This document shows positions 49,106 through 56,770 of a stretch of 64,000 nucleotides of DNA, piece by piece; the first letter of the stretch is position 1; each line of letters begins with the position of its first letter. The DNA comes from Streptomyces sp. SA15. Its GTDB lineage: Bacteria > Actinomycetota > Actinomycetes > Streptomycetales > Streptomycetaceae. The position numbers and the translations under genes were made by a program. The notes under the pieces are model-generated. The model searched no databases and was not told the origin of the DNA. It saw only the letters and a list, made by a program, of their open reading frames with translations. The DNA lies in the NCBI RefSeq assembly GCF_002291145.1, contig NZ_NTGE01000222.1:1-64000 (forward strand), given 5' to 3'.

Positions 49106-49960
49106 CTAGCCCAGTTCCAGCGTCGTGACGCCGAAGACCCGGTCCTGGGCGTACGGCCGTACCGGCCCGGTGTACATGCGGGCCGTCTCGAAGGAGGGCG
49201 TGAGGCCCGCCGCCTCGGCGAGGGCGATGCCCGCCCGGTTCGTCCCGGGGACGTCGACGGCGATCTCACTCCCGGCCGCTTCGGCGGTCAGGGCGGCGAG
49301 CAGGGACCTGGCGTCCTCGGCGGTGTCGGCGAACAGTGGCCCGATGCGCAGCGCGTCGCGGCCGGGGCGGATCACTCCGTAGCCGGTGACGCGGTCGCCG
49401 GTGCGGCGTACGACGGCGCGGTGGCCGCCGGCGGTCAGCCAGGCGGCCACGAAGCGCGGGCGGTCCGCCGGGGTACAGACGCTGTCGTACGCGGTGATCT
49501 CCGCCAGGTCGGCCGGCCGCACGGCACGGACGTCGGCCGGGATCTCGGTCGCGGGCGCGGTTCCGGTGAACCGGACGGTGCGGTGAGCGGGTTCGAAGCC
49601 GGACCGGCGGTAGTTGGCCTGCTGCGCCACGACTCCGTCGAGGCCGATGGTGCGGTTTCCGGCGTGGGCGATCGCGGTCTTCCACGTGGTGAGGCCGTGG
49701 CCGCGGCCGCGCAGGTCGGGCCGTACGAGGTAGAAGCCGAGGAAGGCGTAGTCGGCGCCGTAGTTGACGACGGAGATCGACGACACGGGTTCGCCGTCGA
49801 TCCGGCCGATGAAGAAGCCGTCCGGGTCCTGGGCGAAGAACGCCGGCCCGTCGGCGAGTCCCGGGTTCCATCCCTCGTCCGCCGCCCATCCGCTGACGAC
49901 CGACCAGTCGTCGAGGCGTGCCTGCGTGACGACGAGGCCTTCGGAGGCCGGTGAGGTCAT
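49106..49960 (-). CDS. GNAT acetyltransferase with DUF1248-type C-terminal domain
   Basis: This is a 284-residue protein: GNAT domain at 1-130 (WSVVSGWAADEGWNPGLADG, YLVRPDLRGRGHGLTTWKTA, the acetyl-CoA motif) and a second acyl-CoA-like domain at 140-270 (GYGVIRPGRDALRIGPLFAD). The two-domain arrangement is common in actinobacterial GNATs such as the YitI-like group. The substrate is unknown. ATG 49960. It is convergent with the deaminase gene, with 21 bases between. Confidence 0.86.
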   Translation of the reverse strand: MTSPASEGLVVTQARLDDWSVVSGWAADEGWNPGLADGPAFFAQDPDGFFIGRIDGEPVSSISVVNYGADYAFLGFYLVRPDLRGRGHGLTTWKTAIAHAGNRTIGLDGVVAQQANYRRSGFEPAHRTVRFTGTAPATEIPADVRAVRPADLAEITAYDSVCTPADRPRFVAAWLTAGGHRAVVRRTGDRVTGYGVIRPGRDALRIGPLFADTAEDARSLLAALTAEAAGSEIAVDVPGTNRAGIALAEAAGLTPSFETARMYTGPVRPYAQDRVFGVTTLELG

Positions 49961-50099
49961 GGGTGCGCTCCGTTCCGTGGGGTGGTGGGCGGTGATCGGC
50001 CGTACCCGAGCATCCTTGCCGATCTTCCGGGAGGGCGTCAGGGTGCGATCAAGCCGTCGGCCGACGGACGTCGGCCACCGTGGCGTGCCGCCGTACGGC

Positions 50100-50135
50100 G
50101 GAGGGCTCCACCGGTCACCGCCGGTGGAGCCCTCC
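50100..50135 (-). terminator. Terminator of chpB
   Basis: A perfect 15-bp inverted repeat (50100-50114 with 50121-50135) and a 6-base loop, 15 bases beyond the chpB stop codon. Confidence 0.8.
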
Positions 50136-50150
50136 GTCCTCCTCGGTCGG

Positions 50151-50825
50151 TCAGCGCTCCGCCCGGGGGCGGAAGCGCCGGTACACCGCGGCCCCGCCCA
50201 TGATCAGCGCCGCGCTGCCCGCGACGGCGGGCAGCGCCAGGTCCGCTCCCGTGGCGGCGAGGGCCTCCGTGGAACGGTGCCCGTGGGTGTGCGGGGCCGG
50301 CCGCGGACCCGGATTCGCCTTGGTCGGCGGGGTCGGCTTCGGTGCCGGCCGGACGGGACGCTCCGGGCCGTCGGGGCGGCCGGGCCGGTCCCCTCGGGTG
50401 TTCACGGACTCGTTGCCGACGGCCGCGTTGCCGACGCCGACCACGTTCACCGTGTTGCCGCTGACGTTCACGGGAAGGTCGACCGGGAGCTGCACACCGT
50501 TGCCGGAGAGCACGCCCGGTGAATCCTTTCCGCCGCCCTCCGCCACCGCTCCGCCGGACGCCTTGCGCCGGTCGCCGCCGCCTTCGTCGACGTTGGCGCA
50601 GCTGTTGCCCGCCGCGGGGTTGAGGACTCCCACCACATTCACGGTGTTCCCGCACACGTTCACCGGGACGTGCACCGGGAGCTGCACGGTGTTGCCGGAG
50701 ATCACCCCGGGCGAGCCTGCCGTGGCGCCGTCCGCCGCTGAATCGGCGTACACCGGGACAGCCATGGCCATCGCCCCGGAGGCGGCGGCAGCCGCGATCA
50801 CACCGTTTCGGGTAACCCGTCTCAT
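50151..50825 (-). CDS. chpB: Long chaplin with two chaplin domains and sortase signal
   Basis: This is a 224-residue secreted surface protein: signal peptide (VIAAAAASGAMAMAVPVYA), two chaplin domains, a Pro-rich wall-spanning linker and a C-terminal sorting signal LAATG followed by a hydrophobic helix and RRFRPRAER. Chaplins coat aerial hyphae with amphipathic fibrils; long ones (ChpA-C) are anchored by class E sortase at LAxTG. The first domain is canonical with two cysteines (HVPVNVCGNTVNVVG, GNSCANV); in the second both are replaced (VNVSGNTV, GNESVN). The name chpB is from its neighbourhood relative to nsdB and clpP3, as I recall it in S. coelicolor. Confidence 0.9.
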   Translation of the reverse strand: MRRVTRNGVIAAAAASGAMAMAVPVYADSAADGATAGSPGVISGNTVQLPVHVPVNVCGNTVNVVGVLNPAAGNSCANVDEGGGDRRKASGGAVAEGGGKDSPGVLSGNGVQLPVDLPVNVSGNTVNVVGVGNAAVGNESVNTRGDRPGRPDGPERPVRPAPKPTPPTKANPGPRPAPHTHGHRSTEALAATGADLALPAVAGSAALIMGGAAVYRRFRPRAER

Positions 50826-51097
50826 AGGTTCCCTGCCTTCCAGACATGGACGCGGGCACTCGCCCGCATCGCATAAAACGTGAGTGAACCAATCCGAGTT
50901 ATGGCTAATCGGCCTTTCACCCCATCGAGTGGCATGGTTGTCGAACTGGTGGCAAAGCCGTCGTTCGCTCATCGAGGGGGCGCAGGGTAGGGCACTTCCC
51001 GCGGTCCCGCTCGTGCGGAGGCGTGCCTTCCGAGGTCCGCTTATCGTGATCCAGGACGCCGACTTTCCGGACCGCGGCAGGCGTCCTGGAGGCATTC

Positions 51098-52678
51098 ATG
51101 CTGGCCAAGCTGTCGACGCGGCCCACGTTCCGGCGCTGCGCCCTCTCCTCGGGCGTGGGCCTGGCTCTCCTCGGCGTGGGGCTGCCGGTCATGACCGCGG
51201 GTGACTCCGAGCCCGATCTGTCGCGGTTCTACCGGCAGAAGGTCACCTGGTCGAAGTGCGAGGGCGTGGAGATGCCCGAGGACCTCCAGTGCGGGAAAGT
51301 CACCGTCCCCCTCGACTACGCGAAACCGGAGGCGGGCACCCTCGAACTGGCCCTCGCCCGCTACCGGGCGACGGGGAAGTCCCGGGGCTCGGTGCTGCTG
51401 AACTTCGGCGGGCCGGGCAGCGCGGGTGTCAGTGAGCTCGCCGCCGGATCCAAGGACTTCATGGACCTGACGGACGGCTACGACGTGGTGAGCTTCGATC
51501 CCCGGGGCGTCGGCAGGTCCTCGCCGGTCAGCTGCGGCGACTCCACCTACGGGGCCGCGGCGGTGATGGACGAGGACGCGGATCTCGGTGGCGACCCGCA
51601 GGCCGTCCTGCGGCGGCTGCGGAAGGCGGCCGACGCGTGCGCGAAGCACTCCGGGCCGGTCCTGCCGCACATCGGCACGGTGAACGCCTCACGGGACCTG
51701 GACGTGATGCGCCAGGCCCTCGGCGACGACAAGCTCAACTACCTCGGCTTCTCCTACGGAACCCGGCTGGGCGCGGTGTACTCGGCGCAGTTCCCCAAAA
51801 AGGTCGGCCGGTTGGTGCTGGACGGCGTGGACACGCTCACCGAGCCGCTGTCCGAGCAGGGCGTGGCGGGCGCCGCGGGGCAGCAGACGGCGCTGGAGGA
51901 CTTCGTCGACTGGTGCGTGAAGGACATCGCCTGTCCGTTCGGTACGGACGCCCGCACGGCCCGGGAGCAGGTCGTACGGCTCGTCGAATCGCTCGACCGG
52001 GATCCGGTGCCGACCGACTTCGGCGACGAGTTCACCGGGCAGGACCTCGTGGGCGCCATCGGTCAGGCGCTCTACAGCAAGGAGATGTGGCCGTCCTTGG
52101 AGCGGGCGCTCGCCGCACTGGTCGAGGACGGCGACACGCGTCCGCTCCTCGGGTTCACCGGCCGAGGGGCCGGCTCCCGCGCCGGGACCGCGACCGACGG
52201 CGGCCTGGTCGATCAGGAGGACGTGCCCCTCGACAATCTTCCGGCGGCGCTGATGGCGATCAACTGTGCGGACGATCCCGATCGCCCCGACGCCGACCGG
52301 ATCACCCGGGACCTCGGCAGGTTGCGCGCCGCGTACGAGCAGGCCTCCCCGGTCTTCGGCCGTTATCGGCTCGCCGAGTACCTGATGTGCTACGGCCGTC
52401 CCAAGGGCACCGACTTCATCCGCGAGCGCGTGCGTGACGTCCGTACGCCGAAGATGCTCCTGGTCGGCACTCGGGGCGATCCGGCGACGCCGTACCGCTG
52501 GACCGTTCAGACGGCGCGGCGGCTCGGCGACTCGGCCGTGGTGCTCGACAACAAGGGCGAGGGCCACACCGGTTACGCGTCCTCCAAGTGCGTACACCGG
52601 AAGGTCGACGCCTTCCTGCTGTACGGCTCCCTGCCGCCCGACGGCAGCTCCTGCGGAGCCGAGGACGACCGCGACTGA
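51098..52678 (+). CDS. Secreted tripeptidyl-aminopeptidase-like alpha/beta hydrolase
   Basis: This is a 526-residue protein of the S33 peptidase/TAP family. An N-terminal hydrophobic segment (LSSGVGLALLGVGLPVMTAG) acts as signal. The domain has LLNFGGPGSAGVSELAAGSK (oxyanion), YLGFSYGTRLGAVYSAQFPK (Ser), LVGTRGDPATPYRWTVQTA (Asp) and NKGEGHTGYASSKCVH (His). Homologues such as S. lividans Tap remove tripeptides from secreted proteins. ATG 51098 with GGAGG 5 bases upstream. It is divergent from chpB with 272 bases between. Confidence 0.9.
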   Translation: MLAKLSTRPTFRRCALSSGVGLALLGVGLPVMTAGDSEPDLSRFYRQKVTWSKCEGVEMPEDLQCGKVTVPLDYAKPEAGTLELALARYRATGKSRGSVLLNFGGPGSAGVSELAAGSKDFMDLTDGYDVVSFDPRGVGRSSPVSCGDSTYGAAAVMDEDADLGGDPQAVLRRLRKAADACAKHSGPVLPHIGTVNASRDLDVMRQALGDDKLNYLGFSYGTRLGAVYSAQFPKKVGRLVLDGVDTLTEPLSEQGVAGAAGQQTALEDFVDWCVKDIACPFGTDARTAREQVVRLVESLDRDPVPTDFGDEFTGQDLVGAIGQALYSKEMWPSLERALAALVEDGDTRPLLGFTGRGAGSRAGTATDGGLVDQEDVPLDNLPAALMAINCADDPDRPDADRITRDLGRLRAAYEQASPVFGRYRLAEYLMCYGRPKGTDFIRERVRDVRTPKMLLVGTRGDPATPYRWTVQTARRLGDSAVVLDNKGEGHTGYASSKCVHRKVDAFLLYGSLPPDGSSCGAEDDRD

Positions 52679-52703
52679 TGTACGGCCGCCACGGACGGCC
52701 GGC

Positions 52704-53153
52704 TCAGGACGGGGCCGCGTCGCTCCCTCCGGGTTCCCAGTCGGCGAGACGGCCCATCGCGCGAGCCGCCTGCGTGAAGCCGTCGTCGCCGAGCAGCGCG
52801 CGCAACTCGGCGTTGAAGCGGTCGATCTCCGGCTGCGCCGCCCGCAGCGCCGCGGTACCCGCCTCGGTCAACTCCAGGACCACGGCCCGGTGTTCGCTCG
52901 GGTGCGCCCGCTTGGCGAGGAGACTCGCCGTGGTGAGCCGTCCGACCAGCCCGGTGACGGCGGATTCGCGCAGGCCGAGCGTGTGGGCGAGGTGCCGCTG
53001 GGTGATGCCCGGCTGGTCCCGCACCGCGAACAGCGCGCCGAGCTGGGCCGTGGTGATCCCGGCCGCGGCCAGACAGCGCCGGTCCGCGACGGTTCGCAGC
53101 CGGTGCGCGGCCTGCTGCAACAGGAAGAACAGGCGCTGATCGGGCTCGGACAT
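52704..53153 (-). CDS. MarR-family transcriptional regulator
   Basis: This is a 149-residue winged-helix regulator: FFLLQQAAHRLRTVADRRCL, TTAQLGALFAVRDQPGITQR, HLAHTLGLRESAVTGLVGRL (HTH) and the wing KRAHPSEHRAVVLELTEAGT. It is divergent from a thioesterase gene; a 16-bp palindrome lies between the two starts and is the likely operator. ATG 53153 is preferred because the operator lies upstream of it; the frame extends to 53189. Confidence 0.92.
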   Translation of the reverse strand: MSEPDQRLFFLLQQAAHRLRTVADRRCLAAAGITTAQLGALFAVRDQPGITQRHLAHTLGLRESAVTGLVGRLTTASLLAKRAHPSEHRAVVLELTEAGTAALRAAQPEIDRFNAELRALLGDDGFTQAARAMGRLADWEPGGSDAAPS

Positions 53154-53193
53154 GGCCCGATCTTGGCAGAGGCGGCAGACCCGCGCCACGCCT

Positions 53194-53209
53194 ACTTCAC
53201 TAGTGAAGT
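53194..53209. promoter_or_regulatory. 16-bp perfect palindrome, likely MarR operator
   Basis: ACTTCACTAGTGAAGT lies between the divergent marR (start 53153) and thioesterase (start 53219) genes, 10 bases before the latter. Size, symmetry and place fit a MarR dimer site repressing both genes; CTAG in the centre is rare in this DNA. Confidence 0.75.
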
Positions 53210-53218
53210 GAGGTCGAT

Positions 53219-53674
53219 GTGAACGACTCCCCGGATGACGTGAACGACTCCCTGGATCTCGTGCTCGCTCGGAAGGTCCTGGCCGCTCAGCCCTTCAGCG
53301 TGCTGCTCGGCACGCGGCTGGTGGCCTTCGGTGACGGTACCGCCACGCTGGAACTGGACATCCGTGACGAGCTGCGCCAGCAGTACGGCTTCGTGCACGG
53401 CGGAGTGCTCGGCTACGCGGCGGACAACGCGCTGACCTTCGCGGCGGGCTCCGTCGTCGGCGCCCGGCTGATCACCGCCGGTTTCACCATCGACTACCTG
53501 CGGCCGGCCCAGGGCGACGTCCTGCGCGCCGACGCCCGGGTGGTCCGGGCCGGTCGCACCCGTGTGGTCTGCCGCTGCGACCTGTCCACCGTCGAGGGCG
53601 ACGGCACCCCGACCCTGTGCGCGGTGGCCCAGGGCACGATCGCCGTGAACGGGACGGGACAGTCCTCGGCCTGA
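53219..53674 (+). CDS. PaaI-type hotdog thioesterase
   Basis: This is a 151-residue hotdog-fold protein: LGTRLVAFGDGTATLELDIR, QQYGFVHGGVLGYAADNALT (the HGG motif and catalytic Asp region) and FTIDYLRPAQGDVLRADARV. PaaI-type enzymes hydrolyse aromatic or short acyl-CoA thioesters in the cytoplasm. GTG 53219 with GAGGT upstream. Divergent control by the MarR protein is likely. An 11-copy heptamer array follows the stop. Confidence 0.9.
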   Translation: MNDSPDDVNDSLDLVLARKVLAAQPFSVLLGTRLVAFGDGTATLELDIRDELRQQYGFVHGGVLGYAADNALTFAAGSVVGARLITAGFTIDYLRPAQGDVLRADARVVRAGRTRVVCRCDLSTVEGDGTPTLCAVAQGTIAVNGTGQSSA

Positions 53675-53679
53675 GCCGG

Positions 53680-53756
53680 CAGCCGTCAGCCGTCAGCCGT
53701 CAGCCGTCAGCCGTCAGCCGTCAGCCGTCAGCCGTCAGCCGTCAGCCGTCAGCCGT
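53680..53756. repeat. Heptanucleotide tandem repeat, 11 perfect copies
   Basis: CAGCCGT is repeated 11 times without error, beginning 6 bases after the thioesterase stop and ending about 120 bases before the baeRF-like gene. Perfect copies point to recent slippage; copy number probably varies between strains. It is non-coding, so it can affect only the 3' end or the next promoter region. Confidence 0.95.
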
Positions 53757-53876
53757 CAAGGCATTGCACCATCGCGAGTCGGCGATGTGGCCGGTCCCCC
53801 TCCGGCGGCGCCCCGCCGACGCCGACAACCGATTGCCCCAAATGCCCCATCCCGGAATCAGACCTATGGTGCTGCT

Positions 53877-54974
53877 ATGGAGCACGCACTCAGCCCCGCG
53901 ACCCTCACCGACCTGCGCCGCCCGCGCCCCTATCCCGCGGTGTCCGTGCTGACGCCCACGCACCGCCGCGAGCCCGAGAACGCCCAGGACCGGGTCCGGC
54001 TGCGCAATGTCGTGGCCGAGGCCAAGAGGCAGCTCGAAGCCGATCCCGCCGTTCCCCGGGAGCGGCGCGCCGACGTGGCGCGGCAGCTGGACCAGGCCCT
54101 CACCGAAGTGGACCTGGCGCACGCCGAGGACGGCCTGGTGATCTTCGCCGCTCCGGGTGAGCACCAGGTGTGGTCGCTCGCCCGCTCGGTGCCCGAGCGT
54201 GTGGTGCTCTCGGACACCTTTCTGACCCGCAACCTGGTCTCCGCGCAGGCCGCTGAACGCCCCTTCTGGGTGCTCTCGGTCTCCGCCGACCGCGTCACCC
54301 TGTGGAGCGGCGGCACGGACCGCGTCACCGAGGACCGCACCGGCGGCTTCCCGCTGACCAGGAGCCGCGAGAACTTCGACGCCGAACGCCAGGAGCGGAT
54401 CGGCGACCTGCCCAGCGCCTTCCGGGACGAGGACACGCGTCACTTCCTGCGCGAGGCGGACACCATGATGAGCGCGGTCCTGCGCGAGGACACGCGGCCG
54501 CTGTACGTGACCGGCGAGCCGGCCGCGCTGTCCTGCCTGGACGAGATCGGGAGCGTCACCAAGGACGCCGTCCACGTGCCGCACGGGGGTCTGGCGCACG
54601 CTACCCATGAGGCCGTGTGGCAGGCGGTCCGGCCGCGGGTCGCCGCCGAGGCCCGCAAGAGCACCGACACCGTGGCGCGGGAACTCGAATCGGCGCGCGG
54701 GCGCCGGGCGTTCGCGGCCGGTGTCGACGAGGTCTGGCAGAACGCCCGGGAGGGCCGGGTGGGGCTGCTGGCCGTCGAGGAGAACTACCGGGTGACGGTG
54801 CGCGACGACGGCGGCGCCCACCTGATCCCGGCCGAGAGCGGTGACCTGGACGCCCGCGAGGACATCGTGGACGAGATCGTCGAACAGTGCCTGGAGACCG
54901 GCGCCGACGTCCGCTTCGTACCGGACGGCACACTGGGCGACGCCGACGGGATCGCCGGCGTGCTGCGGTACTGA
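53877..54974 (+). CDS. baeRF3-type (bacterial/archaeal release-factor-like) protein
   Basis: This is a 365-residue protein of the baeRF superfamily, bacterial relatives of eukaryotic/archaeal release factor eRF1: PAVSVLTPTHRREPENAQDR, VDLAHAEDGLVIFAAPGEHQ, LWSGGTDRVTEDRTGGFPL, MSAVLREDTRPLYVTGEPAA and the C-terminal LLAVEENYRVTVRDDGGAHL. Proposed roles are in ribosome rescue or stress, unproven. ATG 53877 has no ribosome site, but TATGGT at 53866-53871 is placed as a -10 element for a leaderless message. Confidence 0.82.
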   Translation: MEHALSPATLTDLRRPRPYPAVSVLTPTHRREPENAQDRVRLRNVVAEAKRQLEADPAVPRERRADVARQLDQALTEVDLAHAEDGLVIFAAPGEHQVWSLARSVPERVVLSDTFLTRNLVSAQAAERPFWVLSVSADRVTLWSGGTDRVTEDRTGGFPLTRSRENFDAERQERIGDLPSAFRDEDTRHFLREADTMMSAVLREDTRPLYVTGEPAALSCLDEIGSVTKDAVHVPHGGLAHATHEAVWQAVRPRVAAEARKSTDTVARELESARGRRAFAAGVDEVWQNAREGRVGLLAVEENYRVTVRDDGGAHLIPAESGDLDAREDIVDEIVEQCLETGADVRFVPDGTLGDADGIAGVLRY

Positions 54975-55117
54975 CCCCTTGGGACGCCGCCTGGCACGGC
55001 CGGAACCACATATGCCAGACTTCTAGAACACAGGGCCGTCGAACACACAACTGAAGACCGCGTCGGCCACCCCGACAATCCCTCAATTCACGTATGCCAC
55101 CTACGACTTGACCCACA

Positions 55118-55132
55118 CGGTGTAGTACACCG
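55118..55132. promoter_or_regulatory. 7-bp inverted repeat in the SpoIIE gene promoter
   Basis: CGGTGTA and TACACCG arms around one base. This symmetry resembles repressor half-sites; the binding protein is unknown. Confidence 0.4.
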
Positions 55133-55163
55133 GACGCATGACACAGCCGCTCCCTGAAGACTG

Positions 55164-55175
55164 TGGCATATGCCA
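55164..55175. promoter_or_regulatory. 12-bp palindrome TGGCATATGCCA
   Basis: A perfect palindrome about 120 bases before the SpoIIE phosphatase gene; its half TATGCCA recurs at two further places in the same region, suggesting a multi-site operator. Confidence 0.4.
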
Positions 55176-55290
55176 GAAGCACCACCGTATCGTGTGTTGC
55201 CAAATCCCTTACAGGGCGTCGCGGGCTGTGCAAGAGTCGTAACGGTCCTTCCGTCCGCCTTGGTCGTACCGTCCCGCATCGGAGTGCGTC

Positions 55291-56718
55291 ATGCCGTCCC
55301 ATCTCTCTGCGGACCGCCCAGCCGCCCAGCCGCCAGGACGCGGCTCGGTCGACGCGCTCATATCGCAGACGCGACGGCTCAAGGGCGACGTGGACGCCGT
55401 ACGGAGGGACACGCAGAGCGACGGCGCGGATCCGCAGGAGCGGTGGCAGCGCGCGCTGTGCGATCTCGCGCTGCACCAACTCAACGACCTGGACGAGCAC
55501 TTGGCGCAGTTGCGGGACGGCCCGCCGCCCGTGCCCGCGCCCGCCGAGGCGGCGCCCTCCGTCCGCACCGTACCGCCCGCTCCCCGGCGCGACTCGCTGC
55601 TCAGCCGGGTCGGAAGCGCGGAGTGGAACCTGCTGACGGACGAGGCCGGCTGGTCCGGAGAGCTCTACCAGATCCTCGGCCGCGACCCCGCCGCTCCCCC
55701 GCTCACCCTCGACGAGCTGCCGTCCCTGGTGCTCGACGAGGACCGGCCGAAGCTGACCGCCATGGTCACCGACTGCCTCGTCGACGCCAAGCCCATCGAC
55801 GGCGAGTTCCGCGTCGTGCGCCCGGACGGCGAGGTACGGACCGTGCACATGATGGGCGAGCCGCTGCTCGCCGCCGACGGAAGTACCGCGTCGATGTGGG
55901 CGGTGCTGCGGGACGTCAGCGAACTGCGCCGCAGCCAGCGGGCGGTGAACGAGACCCGTGACTCGTTACAACGCCACCGGCACCACGCGCAGACCGAGCA
56001 CCGGCTCGCGGTCGAGCTGCAGGAGGCCGTACTGCCGCCGTGGCGCGGCTCCCTGCGGCTCCCGCACCAGGGACCGGAGACCCTCGATCTGGCGGCCCAC
56101 TATCTGCCGTCGTCGACCAGCGCGCTGATCGGCGGCGACTGGTACGACGCGCTCGAACTGGCCGACGGCGAGACCCTGCTCAGCGTCGGCGACCTCACCG
56201 GGCACGGCGTCGCGGTGACCTCGGGCATGGCGACGCTGCTGGGCGCCGTACGCGGCATGGCGATGGCCGGCACCCAGCCCGGTCAGCTGATGGCCTGGCT
56301 CAACCAGCTGCTCGACGCCACCGTGCAGCCGGCCCTCGGCAGCGCGGTCTGCTGCCGCTACCGGCCCGAGACCCGCACGCTGGCGTGGGCCCAGGCGGGA
56401 CACCCCGCCCCGCTGCTGTTCCGCGACGGGACGGGGCGCACCCTGAACGCACCCGACGGCGTCCTGCTCGGCGCGACCTCCGGTGCCTCCTACGAGCAGG
56501 CCGAAGAGACCCTCGAAGCAGGCGATCTGCTTCTGCTGCACACGGACGGGCTGGTGCCGCTGCACGACCGAGCGGACACCGTGCACCGTCTCCTCGACCT
56601 GGCCCCCCGATTCGGCGAGGCGCGCACCGCACAGGACTGCGTGCGGACGGTCGTGGAGGAGTTCGGAGGAACCGAGCGCGAGGACGACGCCTGCGTGCTC
56701 GTCGCCAGGGTGATGTGA
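55291..56718 (+). CDS. PAS-domain SpoIIE/PP2C-type phosphatase, contains a TTA codon
   Basis: This is a 475-residue protein: a helical N-terminus, a PAS domain at about 105-215 (SAEWNLLTDEAGWSGELYQI, FRVVRPDGEVRTVHMMGE), a short coiled linker and a SpoIIE phosphatase domain from about 235 (VELQEAVLPPWRG, ALIGGDWYDALELADGETLL, VGDLTGHGVAVTSGMATLLG, LLHTDGLVP). It would dephosphorylate an anti-sigma antagonist and so release a SigB-type sigma factor. Codon 226 (55966-55968) is TTA, so bldA is needed. GGAGTG lies before ATG 55291. Confidence 0.9.
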   Translation: MPSHLSADRPAAQPPGRGSVDALISQTRRLKGDVDAVRRDTQSDGADPQERWQRALCDLALHQLNDLDEHLAQLRDGPPPVPAPAEAAPSVRTVPPAPRRDSLLSRVGSAEWNLLTDEAGWSGELYQILGRDPAAPPLTLDELPSLVLDEDRPKLTAMVTDCLVDAKPIDGEFRVVRPDGEVRTVHMMGEPLLAADGSTASMWAVLRDVSELRRSQRAVNETRDSLQRHRHHAQTEHRLAVELQEAVLPPWRGSLRLPHQGPETLDLAAHYLPSSTSALIGGDWYDALELADGETLLSVGDLTGHGVAVTSGMATLLGAVRGMAMAGTQPGQLMAWLNQLLDATVQPALGSAVCCRYRPETRTLAWAQAGHPAPLLFRDGTGRTLNAPDGVLLGATSGASYEQAEETLEAGDLLLLHTDGLVPLHDRADTVHRLLDLAPRFGEARTAQDCVRTVVEEFGGTEREDDACVLVARVM

Positions 56719-56727
56719 GAGCACGGC

Positions 56728-56746
56728 GGCACAGTTCCCCTGTGCC
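56728..56746. terminator. Hairpin between the SpoIIE phosphatase and nsdB
   Basis: GGCACAG and CTGTGCC arms with a 5-base loop in the 52-base gap between two convergent genes. Confidence 0.5.
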
Positions 56747-56770
56747 TGTGCACTGTTCTCCTTATGCCTG

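Larger units (their letters stand above)
54975..55290. other. Control region upstream of the SpoIIE phosphatase gene
   Basis: 316 bases, AT-richer than average. It contains three TATGCCA motifs (near 55011, 55093 and 55169), a 7-bp inverted repeat (55118-55132) and a 12-bp palindrome (55164-55175). No gene is convincing. Confidence 0.55.

Noticed and set aside
53680..53756. Heptamer array as a CRISPR array or origin
   Set aside because: Units are 7 bp without spacers and there are no cas genes; it is a simple tandem repeat.
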